A stretch of 64,000 nucleotides of DNA from Bdellovibrionales bacterium (GTDB lineage Bacteria > Bdellovibrionota > UBA1018), in the NCBI GenBank assembly GCA_018266355.1, contig JAFEAP010000013.1, positions 62,001 to 126,000 on the forward strand, given 5' to 3'. The notes beneath the pieces are model-generated. The model searched no databases. It was not told the DNA's origin and was given only the letters and a program-made list of their open reading frames with translations. The position numbers and the translations under genes were made by a program. How positions within the stretch are numbered: position 1 is the stretch's first letter; each line of letters starts with the position of its first letter. Shown here one piece after another: positions 45,097 to 54,173 of this stretch.

Positions 45097-45098
45097 GA

Positions 45099-45467
45099 TT
45101 AGATGACCTCAGGAGCCAGGGAGATGATTTTCGTGAACGCCTTCGCGCGGAGTTCACGGGCCACCGGTCCGAAGATCCGGGTGCCGATCGGTTCGTTTTG
45201 AGCGTTGATCAAAACGGCGGAGTTCGTGTCGAAGCGGATGTACGTACCGTCGTTGCGGTTCGTTTCCTTCTTCGTGCGCACGATGACGGCCTTCAGCACG
45301 TCGCCTTTTTTCACTTTGCCGTTCGGAACCGCGTCCTTAACCGTGACCACGATCACGTCGCCGAGGCCGGCGTAGTGACGCCGGGTGCCCCCGAGGACCT
45401 TGATACACATCACGGAGCGGGCTCCGGAGTTGTCGGCTACATCGAGCCGGGAGGTGGTTTGAATCAT
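45099..45467 (-). CDS. rplN: 50S ribosomal protein L14 (uL14)
   Basis: 122 residues, normal length. '[20 protein letters not shown]', '[20 protein letters not shown]', '[20 protein letters not shown]' and '[14 protein letters not shown]' are canonical. It sits at the subunit interface. It is the first gene of the spc part here. Confidence 0.97.
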   Translation of the reverse strand: MIQTTSRLDVADNSGARSVMCIKVLGGTRRHYAGLGDVIVVTVKDAVPNGKVKKGDVLKAVIVRTKKETNRNDGTYIRFDTNSAVLINAQNEPIGTRIFGPVARELRAKAFTKIISLAPEVI

Positions 45468-45490
45468 AACCTATTCCTTATCCTTCCTAC

Positions 45491-45865
45491 TTAGACGTTC
45501 GCTTCCGCGGTTTGGATCGCGCGGCGAACGATCTTTTGAAGCGCCCAGCGCTTGTCTTTGCTGAGCGGCCGGCTCTCGACGACGGTGACGATGTCACCGA
45601 TCTTCGCTTCGTTCTTCTCGTCGTGCGCTTTGAACTTCGTCGAACGCGAGATGTACTTGCCGTAGAGCCCGTGACGGACTTGGCGTTCGATCTTCACGAC
45701 GATCGTCTTCTGCATCTTGTTCGAGACGACGGCGCCGGTCAGTTCCTTGCGGCGGTGAATGGCAGCGACGGCCGGAGCGGCGACTTTAGGAGTCGTCGTC
45801 TTCGGGGCCTTCGGAGCCTTCTCGGCTTTCGGGGCGGCGGTTTTCTTCTTCGTTTCGGTAGCCAT
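45491..45865 (-). CDS. rpsQ: 30S ribosomal protein S17 (uS17) with N-terminal extension
   Basis: 124 residues against the usual ~85. The core starts near residue 37 ('[20 protein letters not shown]') and includes '[20 protein letters not shown]' and '[16 protein letters not shown]'. The first ~36 residues are Lys/Ala/Pro/Thr-rich ('[20 protein letters not shown]'). Its start shares one base with the rpmC stop (TAATG). Confidence 0.95.
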   Translation of the reverse strand: MATETKKKTAAPKAEKAPKAPKTTTPKVAAPAVAAIHRRKELTGAVVSNKMQKTIVVKIERQVRHGLYGKYISRSTKFKAHDEKNEAKIGDIVTVVESRPLSKDKRWALQKIVRRAIQTAEANV

Positions 45866-46071
45866 TACTTCTTCCCTTTCGCGTTCGCAGCGGTCTGGAG
45901 CGTCTTCACCCGGGCAAGGTCCTTGCGCAGGCGCCAGATCATCGCGGAATCCGCCAGCTGACCGGTGACTTTCTTCATGCGGGTATCGAAAATCGTCTTC
46001 TCGAGCTCGCGGGTCTTAACGACCAGTTCGTTCGCGGAGAGGTTCTTCAGAGCCTTCATTGCTTTCGACAT
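45865..46071 (-). CDS. rpmC: 50S ribosomal protein L29 (uL29)
   Basis: 68 residues. '[30 protein letters not shown]' (split) and '[16 protein letters not shown]' fit L29. It borders the polypeptide exit tunnel. It lies between rplP and rpsQ as usual. Confidence 0.95.
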   Translation of the reverse strand: MSKAMKALKNLSANELVVKTRELEKTIFDTRMKKVTGQLADSAMIWRLRKDLARVKTLQTAANAKGKK

Positions 46072-46091
46072 AATTCTTGCCTCTCTATCCC

Positions 46092-46595
46092 TTACTTCGC
46101 CGCGCTAGCTACGCTGCGCTGGCGAGCGGCCTTCTTCGCGGCCTTGTCGGCTTTCGCCTTCGCCGCGAGATCTTGCATCAACTTCTCGGAAGCGCGCGAG
46201 ATCGGCTTACATTGGAGCGGGAATTTGTGATCAGCGAGACGAAGCGCTTCGTAGGCTTCGTTCTGCGGGATCCCGGACATTTCGAAAATGATCCGGCCCG
46301 GCTTGATCACGCACACCCACTCCTCGACGTTCCCTTTACCGGAGCCCATGCGGGTTTCGGCGGCCTTCTTCGTGACCGGCTTATCCGGGAAAATGCGGAT
46401 CCAAACTTGGCCGCCGCGCTTCACGTAGCGGGTCATGGCGACCCGGGCCGCTTCGAGCTGGCGAGCCGTGATCCGGCCGCATTCGGTGGCTTGGAGGCCG
46501 TATTCGCCGAAATGCAGGAAACCGCCGCGAAGGGCCTTTCCGCGCATTTTGCCTTTGGCGACCTTCCGCCATTTGACTCGTTTTGGTGACATCAT
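46092..46595 (-). CDS. rplP: 50S ribosomal protein L16 (uL16) with C-terminal tail
   Basis: 167 residues against the usual ~137. '[20 protein letters not shown]', '[28 protein letters not shown]' (split) and '[20 protein letters not shown]' are canonical. The last ~25 residues are Lys/Ala-rich ('[15 protein letters not shown]'). Two adjacent ATG codons start the gene; either may be used. Confidence 0.96.
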   Translation of the reverse strand: MMSPKRVKWRKVAKGKMRGKALRGGFLHFGEYGLQATECGRITARQLEAARVAMTRYVKRGGQVWIRIFPDKPVTKKAAETRMGSGKGNVEEWVCVIKPGRIIFEMSGIPQNEAYEALRLADHKFPLQCKPISRASEKLMQDLAAKAKADKAAKKAARQRSVASAAK

Positions 46596-46608
46596 AACGA
46601 ATTATCCT

Positions 46609-47295
46609 TTACGCGTTTTCCGCAGCCGCTTGCATGGCCTTCGCTTCGGCCGCGGCCTGTTTCTTCAGGGTTTGGGCTTCACCGTGGTAAACCCACGCCT
46701 TGATCCCGATGATTCCGTAGGTGGTCTTCGCCATCGCGGTACCGTAGTCGATGTTCGCACGCAGCGTGTGCAGCGGAACCGAATCTTCCGAGTACCATTC
46801 GGTACGCGCGATTTCGGCGCCACCGAGACGACCCGAACAACGGATCTTGATGCCCTTGATGCCTTGCTTGAACGCAGCCGTCATCGCCTTCTTCATCGCG
46901 CGGCGGAAAGCCACGCGCTTTTCGAGCTGAGCCGCCACGCCTTCCGCGATCAGGGTCGCGTTGGCTTCCGGCTTCTTCACTTCGACGATGTTCAGGAAGA
47001 GTTCGTTCTTCGAGAGCTTTTGAACGTCGGCCTTGAGTTGCTCGACGCCCGCGCCCTTCTTACCGATCACGATGCCCGGACGAGCCGTGTGCACGTTGAT
47101 CTTCACCTTGTTCGCCGCGCGTTCGATTTCGATGCGAGCGATGCCGGCGCCGAAGAGTTTTTCCTTCAGGTAGTTCCGGAGCTTCATGTCTTCCGCGAGC
47201 AGGCCCGGGAAGTCTTTCTTGCTGGCGTACCAACGGCTGTCCCAGGAGCGGGTGATGCCGAGGCGGAATCCGATTGGATTTACTTTTTGACCCAT
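46609..47295 (-). CDS. rpsC: 30S ribosomal protein S3 (uS3)
   Basis: 228 residues. '[20 protein letters not shown]', the KH motif '[20 protein letters not shown]', '[20 protein letters not shown]' and '[20 protein letters not shown]' are canonical. It forms part of the mRNA entry channel. Confidence 0.97.
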   Translation of the reverse strand: MGQKVNPIGFRLGITRSWDSRWYASKKDFPGLLAEDMKLRNYLKEKLFGAGIARIEIERAANKVKINVHTARPGIVIGKKGAGVEQLKADVQKLSKNELFLNIVEVKKPEANATLIAEGVAAQLEKRVAFRRAMKKAMTAAFKQGIKGIKIRCSGRLGGAEIARTEWYSEDSVPLHTLRANIDYGTAMAKTTYGIIGIKAWVYHGEAQTLKKQAAAEAKAMQAAAENA

Positions 47296-47308
47296 TTATT
47301 CGTTCCTC

Positions 47309-47647
47309 TTACTTGGCAGCCCGCTCAGCGAGCATGACGGTGACTTGGGACGTTCTCTTCATGATCGGCGAGGCGGAGCCCTTCGCACGCGGGCGGAACC
47401 GCTTCAAGATCGGTCCGGCGCCCACGAGCAGGGTTTGGACGTAGAGCTTATCCACGTCGACCGTCTGCTTTTGGGCCGCGTTCGCGACGGCGCTCTTCAG
47501 GAGCGTCGAGAGGACGCCCGCCGTGCGCTTCGCCGGCGAGAACTTGAGAACAGTCAGCGCCTGGTTGATGTCTTTTCCGCGGACGAGATCGGCGATGGCG
47601 CCGACTTTCCGAGGAGTAATGCGAATCGAGGTTACTTTAGCTTTCAT
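47309..47647 (-). CDS. rplV: 50S ribosomal protein L22 (uL22)
   Basis: 112 residues. 'RITPRKVGAIADLVRGKDIN QALTVLKFSPAKRT' (split) and 'GPILKRFRPRAKGSASPIMK' (the tunnel-constriction hairpin region) are canonical. Ten nt separate it from the rpsS start. Confidence 0.97.
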   Translation of the reverse strand: MKAKVTSIRITPRKVGAIADLVRGKDINQALTVLKFSPAKRTAGVLSTLLKSAVANAAQKQTVDVDKLYVQTLLVGAGPILKRFRPRAKGSASPIMKRTSQVTVMLAERAAK

Positions 47648-47657
47648 AACTTAGTCC

Positions 47658-48038
47658 TTACTTCTTCGCCGGAGCCGCCGGAGCCGCTGCCGGTTTCGCC
47701 GCCGCTGCCGCCGGAGCCGCCGCCGCCGCCGGAGCTGCCGCTCCCGCCGCCGGAGCCGCGCCGCCGCCTTCCTTCTTGTCGGCCGGAGTGTGACCGTGGA
47801 AGGTACGAGTCAACGCGAATTCGCCGAGCTTGTGGCCGACCATGTTTTCGGTGACGTAGACCGGGATGAACTTCTTGCCGTTATGCACCGCGAAAGTCAA
47901 TCCGACGAAATCCGGAAGGATCGTCGAACGGCGGGACCAGGTCTTGATGACCTTGCGATCCTGGGTCTTCTTCGCTTCGAGGACCTTATGTTCGATGTGG
48001 TAGTCGACGTAAGGACCTTTTTTAATTGAACGAGCCAT
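47658..48038 (-). CDS. rpsS: 30S ribosomal protein S19 (uS19) with Ala/Pro-rich tail
   Basis: 126 residues against the usual ~92. The core is '[20 protein letters not shown]', '[20 protein letters not shown]', '[21 protein letters not shown]' (split). From about residue 88 there is an almost pure Ala/Pro/Lys tail of ~36 residues. This is the most extreme of the tails in the cluster. Confidence 0.95.
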   Translation of the reverse strand: MARSIKKGPYVDYHIEHKVLEAKKTQDRKVIKTWSRRSTILPDFVGLTFAVHNGKKFIPVYVTENMVGHKLGEFALTRTFHGHTPADKKEGGGAAPAAGAAAPAAAAAPAAAAAKPAAAPAAPAKK

Positions 48039-48060
48039 TTCTCATTATCTCCAAAGATTT

Positions 48061-48894
48061 TTACTTACGGCGCTTCACGATGAACGCATCGGTACGCTTG
48101 TTGTTCCGGGTCTTGTAGCCCTTCGTCGGGACGCCCCACGGAGTACGCGGGTGGCCGCCGCCGGAGCTCTTCCCTTCACCACCACCGTGCGGGTGGTCGA
48201 TCGGGTTCATCGAAACCCCGCGGTTCGTCGGGCGAACGCCGAGCCAGCGAGCGCGACCGGCTTTGCCGAGCGCGATGTTTTCGTGTTCCGTGTTCGAGAG
48301 CTGACCGATCGAAGCGCGGCAGCGCGAATGGATCAAGCGAACTTCGCCCGAAGGCATCTTCACTTGGCAGTACACGCCTTCCTTCGCCATGAGCTGCGCG
48401 AAGTTGCCGGCCGAACGGGAGAGCTTGCCGCCCTTGCCCGGTTCGACTTCGAGGTTGTGGATGAACGTACCGACCGGGATGTTCGACAGCGAAAGATTGT
48501 TCGCCGGCTTGATGTCCGCGGCGTCCGACGCGATCACCGGGTCGCCGACCTTGAGGCCGAGCGGCGCGAGGATGTAGCGCTTTTCGCCGTCCGCGTAGTT
48601 CAGCAGCGCGATGTACGCCGTGCGGTTCGGATCGTATTCGAGCGAAGCGACCTTCGCCGGGATCTCGCGTTTGTCGCGAGCGAAATCGATCACCCGATAC
48701 TTGCGGCGGTGGCCGCCGCCGACGTGGCGGACGGTCATCTTCCCGTAGTTGTTCCGGCCACCGGATTTACGGAGGTCGGCCATGAGGGAAGCCGGTTTTT
48801 TCGGCTGGTCTTTTTTCGGGGTCAGGATCGTGAAATCCGCCACCGTCTTGTAACGGTTCGAGGGAGTCGTCGGCTTAAACGTTTTTACGGCCAT
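48061..48894 (-). CDS. rplB: 50S ribosomal protein L2 (uL2)
   Basis: 277 residues. '[15 protein letters not shown]', '[20 protein letters not shown]', '[28 protein letters not shown]' (split; includes the peptidyl-transferase His) and the C-terminal '[16 protein letters not shown]' are canonical. It is needed for subunit association. Confidence 0.97.
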   Translation of the reverse strand: MAVKTFKPTTPSNRYKTVADFTILTPKKDQPKKPASLMADLRKSGGRNNYGKMTVRHVGGGHRRKYRVIDFARDKREIPAKVASLEYDPNRTAYIALLNYADGEKRYILAPLGLKVGDPVIASDAADIKPANNLSLSNIPVGTFIHNLEVEPGKGGKLSRSAGNFAQLMAKEGVYCQVKMPSGEVRLIHSRCRASIGQLSNTEHENIALGKAGRARWLGVRPTNRGVSMNPIDHPHGGGEGKSSGGGHPRTPWGVPTKGYKTRNNKRTDAFIVKRRK

Positions 48895-48906
48895 GGTCGC
48901 TCCTCC

Positions 48907-49200
48907 TTATTGCTGTTGTTGGAAGAAATCGATCTTTTGACCTTCATTGAGGGTCACGATCGCTTTTTTCCAGTTCGTGCGCTTCACCGTGGAACGGGCC
49001 ATGCGCTTGATTTTTCCGTGCACCATGAGCGTCCGAACTTCGCGGACGTTCACTTTGAAGAGCTGTTGGACGGCGTCGCGGATCTCGTGCTTGTTCGCCT
49101 TCGAATCGACTTCGAAAACGTACTTGGACGCGAGTTCCGTAAGAGCCGTGCTCTTTTCGCTGATGATCGGACGTTTGATGATTTCGTAGAGTTTGTTCAT
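48907..49200 (-). CDS. rplW: 50S ribosomal protein L23 (uL23)
   Basis: 97 residues from ATG 49200 (AGAGG nine bases upstream; an ATG two codons earlier is possible). 'LYEIIKRPIISEKSTALTEL', 'YVFEVDSKANKHEIRDAVQQ LFKVNV' (split) are canonical. It is the docking site for trigger factor and SRP at the tunnel exit. Confidence 0.96.
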   Translation of the reverse strand: MNKLYEIIKRPIISEKSTALTELASKYVFEVDSKANKHEIRDAVQQLFKVNVREVRTLMVHGKIKRMARSTVKRTNWKKAIVTLNEGQKIDFFQQQQ

Positions 49201-49213
49201 CGTCATTTACCTC

Positions 49214-49834
49214 TTAGGACAGACGGGCCGTCGCCGAGGCGATGGCTTTCTTCGTCATGACGATCCACTCGTGGCGGACGATATCATAGACGTTCAGGCC
49301 TTCCGAACGCAGCACGCGGACTTTCGGGATGTTGCGGCCGGAGAGCTCGAGGTTCTCGTTCTTATCGTCGACGATAAGGACCTTCTCGAGCTTGAAGTTT
49401 TTCGCGAGGAGTTCCGCGAACGGCTTCGTCTTCGCGCCGGCGAGCTTGAACTCGTCGACGATCAGGAAGCGCTTCGCCTTCACGCGATCCGAGAGAGCCG
49501 AGCGCAGAGCTCCGCGCATCATCTCTTTCGGAGTGGCTTGTTCGTACGAACGCGGCGTCGGGCCGAAGTTCGCGCCGCCGCCCGGCATGAGCGGGGAACG
49601 GCTGGAGCCTTGGCGAGCGTTACCGGTGCCCTTTTGTTTGAAAGGCTTCCGGCCGCCGCCGCGCACTTCCGACTTGGTCTTCGTGTCGGCGGTGCCTTGG
49701 CGGCGATTCGCCAGCTGGGCTTTGATCACTTGATGAACGAGCGGATAGTTGATCTCCGTCGCGAAAACCGCGGCGTCGAGATCCATCGATCCGACCTTTT
49801 CATTCTTCATGTTAACGATATCGAGGGTAGGCAT
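49214..49834 (-). CDS. rplD: 50S ribosomal protein L4 (uL4)
   Basis: 206 residues. 'KSEVRGGGRKPFKQKGTGNA RQGSSRSPLMPGGG' (split; tunnel-lining loop) and 'ALRSALSDRVKAKRFLIVDE' are canonical. L4 represses the S10 operon in gamma-proteobacteria; whether this holds here is unknown. Confidence 0.97.
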   Translation of the reverse strand: MPTLDIVNMKNEKVGSMDLDAAVFATEINYPLVHQVIKAQLANRRQGTADTKTKSEVRGGGRKPFKQKGTGNARQGSSRSPLMPGGGANFGPTPRSYEQATPKEMMRGALRSALSDRVKAKRFLIVDEFKLAGAKTKPFAELLAKNFKLEKVLIVDDKNENLELSGRNIPKVRVLRSEGLNVYDIVRHEWIVMTKKAIASATARLS

Positions 49835-49849
49835 CTTAATCTCCCGACC

Positions 49850-50611
49850 TTACTTCGCCTTCGCCGTAAGCGCTTTTTTCACTTCGGCGTTCTTGATGGC
49901 TTTACGAATCGCGACGACGCCGCTCTTCGGGCCCGGGACCGAGCCGTTCACGAGGAGGATGCCGTTTTCGACATCGACCTTCACGACGCGCACGTTCTGG
50001 ACCGTGACTTGGACGTTGCCCATTTGGCCGGGCATTTTCTTGTTCTTGAAACATTTCGCGGGATCGGCGCGGTTACCGATCGATCCGAGCGAGCGGGTCG
50101 TGATCGAGTTACCGTGCGAGGCCGCGGAACCGGCCATGTGATAGCGCTTCACGCCGCCCTGGAAGCCCTTCCCTTTCGAGACGGCGATCAGGTCGACGAG
50201 GTCGCCTTCCTTCACGAAAGACGGGTCGAGCGTGGCGCCGGCCGCGAGGCCGTCCATCTTCATCGTCTCGTGGAGGCGGAATTCCTTAGTGTAGTAGAAG
50301 CCGCCTTCGTTCGTCGACTTCTTGAAGTGGCCGAGGTCCGGCTTGTTGAGGTTCTTGGCTTTCTTTTCGAGCACGCCGACCTGAACGGCGTTGTAGCCTT
50401 CTTTCGCCAACGTCTTCACTTGCGTGACGACGTTCGGGCGGAGGTCGATGACGGTGACCGCGCTGAGCGCGCCGTCGGCATCGTAAACTTGGGTCATGCC
50501 GGCTTTAACGCCGAACAATCCACCGCGGCCGGAATCGAGCTTCACGCTCTTTCCTTTCGCGTCCGCGGCAGGCGCCGCGTTTTCTTGGGCGGGAGTTTGA
50601 TTTTCAGACAT
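49850..50611 (-). CDS. rplC: 50S ribosomal protein L3 (uL3) with N-terminal extension
   Basis: 253 residues from ATG 50611 (GAGAGAG upstream). The core begins at about residue 32 ('GLFGVKAGMTQVYDADGALS') and includes 'KGKGFQGGVKRYHMAGSAAS HGNS' (split) and 'KMPGQMGNVQVTVQNVRVVK'. The first ~30 residues are Ala/Pro/Lys-rich ('TPAQENAAPAADAKGKSVKL'). A 182-nt spacer separates it from rpsJ, longer than other gaps in the operon. Confidence 0.95.
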   Translation of the reverse strand: MSENQTPAQENAAPAADAKGKSVKLDSGRGGLFGVKAGMTQVYDADGALSAVTVIDLRPNVVTQVKTLAKEGYNAVQVGVLEKKAKNLNKPDLGHFKKSTNEGGFYYTKEFRLHETMKMDGLAAGATLDPSFVKEGDLVDLIAVSKGKGFQGGVKRYHMAGSAASHGNSITTRSLGSIGNRADPAKCFKNKKMPGQMGNVQVTVQNVRVVKVDVENGILLVNGSVPGPKSGVVAIRKAIKNAEVKKALTAKAK

Positions 50612-50793
50612 TGGACTCTCTCTCGTTACGTCAAAACAGCGCTCGAGCTCGCTCTCCATCCGGGAGGCCGTCGAGTTGTTTGCAGACGTGGATTAAAAAG
50701 AAAACTACGAAAGTTGGGGATTTTCGCGGCTATCTTACGACTTACCGAACGGGAATCAGCCCGAAGGCCTCATGCGCACGGCAGTATCGCTGT

Positions 50794-51108
50794 TTAGGAC
50801 TTGATCTCTACATCCACGCCAGCCGACAGGTCAAGCTTCATCAGCGAATCGACCGTCTGTTGAGTGGGTTCAAGGATATCGAGAAGGCGCTTGTGCGTGC
50901 GAATTTCGAACTGCTCACGCGACTTCTTATCAATGTGCGGGGAACGGAGAACCGTATAGCGGTTGATGACCGTCGGGAGCGGGATCGGACCACGAACGGT
51001 CGCGCCCGTGCGTTTCGCCGTATTCACGATTTCCCAAACGGATTGATCGAGAACGCGGTGATCGAAGGCCTTCAACTTAATACGAATCTTGTGTTCCATA
51101 GACGCCAT
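50794..51108 (-). CDS. rpsJ: 30S ribosomal protein S10 (uS10)
   Basis: 104 residues from ATG 51108 (AGGA ten bases upstream; a start three codons later is also possible). '[20 protein letters not shown]', '[39 protein letters not shown]' (split) are canonical. It leads the S10 operon; no tuf gene precedes it. Confidence 0.97.
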   Translation of the reverse strand: MASMEHKIRIKLKAFDHRVLDQSVWEIVNTAKRTGATVRGPIPLPTVINRYTVLRSPHIDKKSREQFEIRTHKRLLDILEPTQQTVDSLMKLDLSAGVDVEIKS

Positions 51109-51205
51109 TTCTTTCACATCCTATTAAAATTACTCAGGAAGTTACCGTCCGAGGGATGTGACTCGAACGCAATCTTTCCTAAGTCGTCGTTTTTTGAGGT
51201 TTTGA

Positions 51206-51234
51206 GCAATACCTAGGAAGCGATTGCGACGCAA
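51206..51234 (-). promoter_or_regulatory. Candidate promoter of the S10 operon
   Basis: On the minus strand TTGCGT, a 17-base spacer, then TATTGC, about 100 nt upstream of rpsJ in the divergent spacer 51109-51327. The -10 is imperfect. No other strong pair is seen in the spacer. Confidence 0.4.
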
Positions 51235-51327
51235 CCGCGAACTGGAAAAATTCTCGCTTGCAGAAAAAGACGCAGCGCACCATTAACTCGACTCATTCAA
51301 AACATTCCCGCTATAGAAGGAAACTCC

Positions 51328-51795
51328 ATGAAAAAGATCGCTCTCTTCGCTCTGCTCGCCCTCGCGTCCACCTCCGCTTTCGCGGATCCGGGTAAGGACG
51401 CGGCCTACAAAGCGTGCGGCCGCCTGAATCAAGGCAATCTCGGCGCCCAGTGCGTCGCGGTCGTCGCGCAAGGCAACTATTTCGACACCCGGGCCGTCGC
51501 CGCGTGCGACCGCATCAACAGCCAAAACGATACCGTCACGTGCATGACCGCGATCCGCGACATGAGCTACGACTCCGACGTCGCCGTCAAAACCTGCGAT
51601 CAGATGCAGTCCGTTCCGGCCACGATCGAATGCCTCAAGTCGGTCGGCCGTACGGTCTACCAACCGGGCTGCGACACGAACACGATCCGCGCTTATCTCG
51701 ACGACGCCCTCAACGCGCTCTCGAGCCGCCAATACGGCCGCGCTTACCAATCGGTGAACGCCGCCCGCAATGTCACCCTGACCTGCGGCAACTAA
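51328..51795 (+). CDS. Exported Cys-rich small protein, unknown
   Basis: 155 residues; ATG at 51328 with AGGAAA upstream. Signal peptide at 1-19 ('IALFALLALASTSAFA'). The mature part has eight Cys spread regularly ('AAYKACGRL', 'GAQCVAVV', 'VAACDRIN', 'VTCMTAIRD', 'VKTCDQMQ', 'IECLKSVG', 'PGCDTNT', 'LTCGN'), giving a helical repeat of about 20-25 residues likely held by disulfides. The family is not recognised. It is followed by its own terminator, so it is a single-gene unit. Confidence 0.72.
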   Translation: MKKIALFALLALASTSAFADPGKDAAYKACGRLNQGNLGAQCVAVVAQGNYFDTRAVAACDRINSQNDTVTCMTAIRDMSYDSDVAVKTCDQMQSVPATIECLKSVGRTVYQPGCDTNTIRAYLDDALNALSSRQYGRAYQSVNAARNVTLTCGN

Positions 51796-51814
51796 GGACT
51801 CGGTTCTCGAAAAC

Positions 51815-51856
51815 GAAACGGCCGGCGCTCGCGAGAGCTACGGCCGTTTTCATTTT
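51815..51856 (+). terminator. Intrinsic terminator of the Cys-rich protein gene
   Basis: AAACGGCCG pairs with CGGCCGTTT, with an inner GCTC/GAGC pair that extends the hairpin. It is followed on the plus strand by TTTTCATTTTC, 20 nt after the stop. Confidence 0.75.
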
Positions 51857-51879
51857 CGAGACGCGACCGACGAACGCGA

Positions 51880-52236
51880 TCAGCCGACGTAGTAATGAAG
51901 GACCGTTCCGATCAGCGAGAGCAGAATCGCGCCGAAGATCGCGGACATCCAGCCCTTGATGTCGAAGCCCTTGATCAAGGCCGCGCAGATCTTCAGGACC
52001 GCGCCGTTCACGACGAACGTGAAGAGTCCGAGCGTGAGAATATTGATCGGAAGCGTGAGAAAGATCAGGATCGGCCATACGAGAACGTTCGCGACACCGA
52101 TCACGACGGCGGCCCAGAGCGCGGCGCCGAATCCCTCCACCTTGAACCCGGGCATGACCTTCGAGGTGAGGAGCAGCGAGACCGCGGAAACCACCCAGTG
52201 CACGAGCATGCCCATCAACGTCTGTTGTTCTTGCAT
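51880..52236 (-). CDS. Phage holin family 4-type (YvlD/DUF360-like) membrane protein
   Basis: 118 residues; ATG at 52236 with TGAGAGG directly upstream. Four hydrophobic segments with the family blocks 'SLLLTSKVMPGFKVEGFGAA', 'VIGVANVLVWPILIFLTLPI NILTLGLF' (split) and 'FVVNGAVLKICAALIKGFDI'. The family name reflects weak likeness to phage holins, but chromosomal members are housekeeping membrane proteins of unknown role. There are no phage genes nearby. Confidence 0.82.
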   Translation of the reverse strand: MQEQQTLMGMLVHWVVSAVSLLLTSKVMPGFKVEGFGAALWAAVVIGVANVLVWPILIFLTLPINILTLGLFTFVVNGAVLKICAALIKGFDIKGWMSAIFGAILLSLIGTVLHYYVG

Positions 52237-52273
52237 CCTCTCACCCTGCCCGCGCGAGAACGAAAAGAGAAGA

Positions 52274-53197
52274 CTAGAAAAGGGAGAGTTGGGGCGCGGG
52301 CGGTTCAAACCTTCCGACCCAGGGCCGAGGACGGAATCCTCGGTCGGCGAGCCGCTCGATGAAGATTCGGGCGAGCTCTGGAACCCAGACCTGATCCGTC
52401 GTGTGCAGGAAAAAATCGACTTCGCGAAGTCCCGAGGCTCGCAACTCCTCGATTCGATCGATCCAACCTTCGAGTCTTTCGCGATCGACGCCGAGCGGTT
52501 CTGCATCCGTTTCGAGCGATTGCCCGAGAAAACGAACGAAGAGTGAAGGAGACGTGAGCGTCCCGTGGCACGCGTCTCGGCGGCCCGGCGTGTCCGTGCA
52601 CACCGTTCCCGCACCCGCGGCGACGAGCATCCGAGCGGCCTCGCGGCGGAGCTGGCGCGATTCGAACCAATCCTCGGCGCGAAATTCCACGAAGAGCGGC
52701 CTCGCGGTGTCGAGTTCCCGATAGAGCGCGAGCCACCCCTCCAAAAGTCCGAGGCGATCGCGACCGAGCGCCGGAGGGAGCTGCAGGAAACTCCCGCCCC
52801 ATTTCTCACCGAGCCCGCGCCATCCTTCGACGAACGCCCGCATCCGCTCCGCCATGAGCGCACGATTTCCCCACACGGTGAACTCGTGACTCAGCTCCTG
52901 ATGCATCTTCACGAAGAATCGGAAATCCACCGGCGTTTCTTCCGCCCAGACGCGAGCGGCGTCGAACGTCGGCACACGGTAGAAAGCCGTATTCAGCTCG
53001 ATCGCCTCGAAACTCCGGGCATAGTCGACGAGGGTGCGCGAAAATCCGGGGATGGTCCACTGCGGGGCTCCCAGCCGGATCGTCAGCGTCTCGGCGGAAA
53101 GGAAATCGCCTCGTCCGAGAAGCGTCCGCGTTCCAGGATGGATCGGCGCGAGCGTCCGATCGAAGCCCCGAGTGCGAGGTAAGGCGCCGAAATCCAT
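52274..53197 (-). CDS. DUF72 (YecE-like) family protein
   Basis: 307 residues. 'RLGAPQWTIPGFSRTLVDYA', 'FEAIELNTAFYRVPTFDAAR VW' (split), 'PVDFRFFVKMHQELSHEF' and 'GSFLQLPPAL' are DUF72 hallmarks, a TIM-barrel family of unknown activity. About 38 residues precede the usual start, so the true N-terminus may be further in. The C-terminus ends 'APQLSLF'. It lies downstream of the EEP gene with a 46-nt gap. Confidence 0.82.
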   Translation of the reverse strand: MDFGALPRTRGFDRTLAPIHPGTRTLLGRGDFLSAETLTIRLGAPQWTIPGFSRTLVDYARSFEAIELNTAFYRVPTFDAARVWAEETPVDFRFFVKMHQELSHEFTVWGNRALMAERMRAFVEGWRGLGEKWGGSFLQLPPALGRDRLGLLEGWLALYRELDTARPLFVEFRAEDWFESRQLRREAARMLVAAGAGTVCTDTPGRRDACHGTLTSPSLFVRFLGQSLETDAEPLGVDRERLEGWIDRIEELRASGLREVDFFLHTTDQVWVPELARIFIERLADRGFRPRPWVGRFEPPAPQLSLF

Positions 53198-53243
53198 GCC
53201 CCGGGTTTAGCGAAGGCCCCTCCTTCCCACAACCCGGAAAGCG

Positions 53244-54173
53244 CTAACGCGAGAGTTCGACGATCACCGCACGGTGGTCCGAGATAAAACCGTTCGACTG
53301 CGGATAACGGAACGTGTCCACCGCCCAGCGGCGAACCCTCCAGGGAGCGCTTCGCGAGAGGAACACGTGATCCACGCGGCACTCGGGGAAAGTCGACGCC
53401 TTCTCGAGATTACAACCGTCGGTCGGGATCATCGAGCCGTTCGCGACGTAGGAATACGTTTTCGCCTCGACGAAGGCGTCGCGAAAAGCGCTGGAAAGAG
53501 CGGCGTATCCCGGCCGGTCCGGGCGGAGGTTCGTGTCGCCCGCAAAAATCACCGGCGTTCCCGAAGCGGCGAATTTCTTCACGACGAGTTCGGCGCTCGG
53601 GTCGCGATTTCGGGGATTGTTATCGAAATGGGTGCCCGCGAATACGAAATGGCCGCCGGATTTCCCGTCCAGGAGTTCCGCATATTCCACCCGACGCGGG
53701 AAACTCGTCTTCCAACCGAAACCGAACCAAGGCGAGCTCGGACCCAGCCAGAACCCGTCCTTCGTTTCGACGGTGAACCGACTCGCGCGGACGAAAAGCG
53801 TCGGATCGGGATAACTCGCCAGGAACCCGCCCGCGAAGATCGGCGTATACTTTTCCTTCAGGCGCGCGAGCAGGCTCTCGACCTGACCGCGCGTCCGCAA
53901 TTCCTGCAGGCTGATCAAATCCGGATCGTGTCGGTTGATCGTGTCGGCGACGAGCGCGAGGCGCTCGTCGAACGTTCCCTTCGTGCCCCCCTTGTCGCAG
54001 AAATCGCACATCAGATTGAACGTCATCACGCGCATGTCGATCGGCGCCTCCGCGGGCGCGGCGACCGCCGGTTTCCCTCGGTGCGGTTTCTTCCGATGCG
54101 TTTCCCGGGCGTACGAGGCCGATACCCCCGCGAGGAGGAGCGCCGCGATCAATCCGGGCGCGAGACGCTTCAT
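53244..54173 (-). CDS. Exported EEP-family protein, second copy
   Basis: 309 residues; ATG at 54173 overlapping the fusA stop (ATGA). Signal peptide at 1-22 ('[18 protein letters not shown]'), then a short Lys/Pro/Ala linker. Catalytic marks as in the paralogue at 20986: '[14 protein letters not shown]', '[13 protein letters not shown]', '[20 protein letters not shown]', '[17 protein letters not shown]' and '[13 protein letters not shown]'. Paired Cys are conserved between the copies. Coupling to fusA is odd for an exported protein and probably reflects insertion downstream of fusA. Substrate unknown. Confidence 0.84.
   Translation of the reverse strand: MKRLAPGLIAALLLAGVSASYARETHRKKPHRGKPAVAAPAEAPIDMRVMTFNLMCDFCDKGGTKGTFDERLALVADTINRHDPDLISLQELRTRGQVESLLARLKEKYTPIFAGGFLASYPDPTLFVRASRFTVETKDGFWLGPSSPWFGFGWKTSFPRRVEYAELLDGKSGGHFVFAGTHFDNNPRNRDPSAELVVKKFAASGTPVIFAGDTNLRPDRPGYAALSSAFRDAFVEAKTYSYVANGSMIPTDGCNLEKASTFPECRVDHVFLSRSAPWRVRRWAVDTFRYPQSNGFISDHRAVIVELSR

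Noticed and set aside
44362..45098. Hidden rplX or rpsN inside the long L5 reading frame
   Set aside because: The L5 N-terminal extension is Ala/Lys-rich and lacks the L24 KOW or S14 zinc/basic motifs, and the gaps are 2 and 18 nt.
51880..52236. Prophage remnant suggested by the holin family name
   Set aside because: The family is mostly chromosomal and no other phage gene is near.
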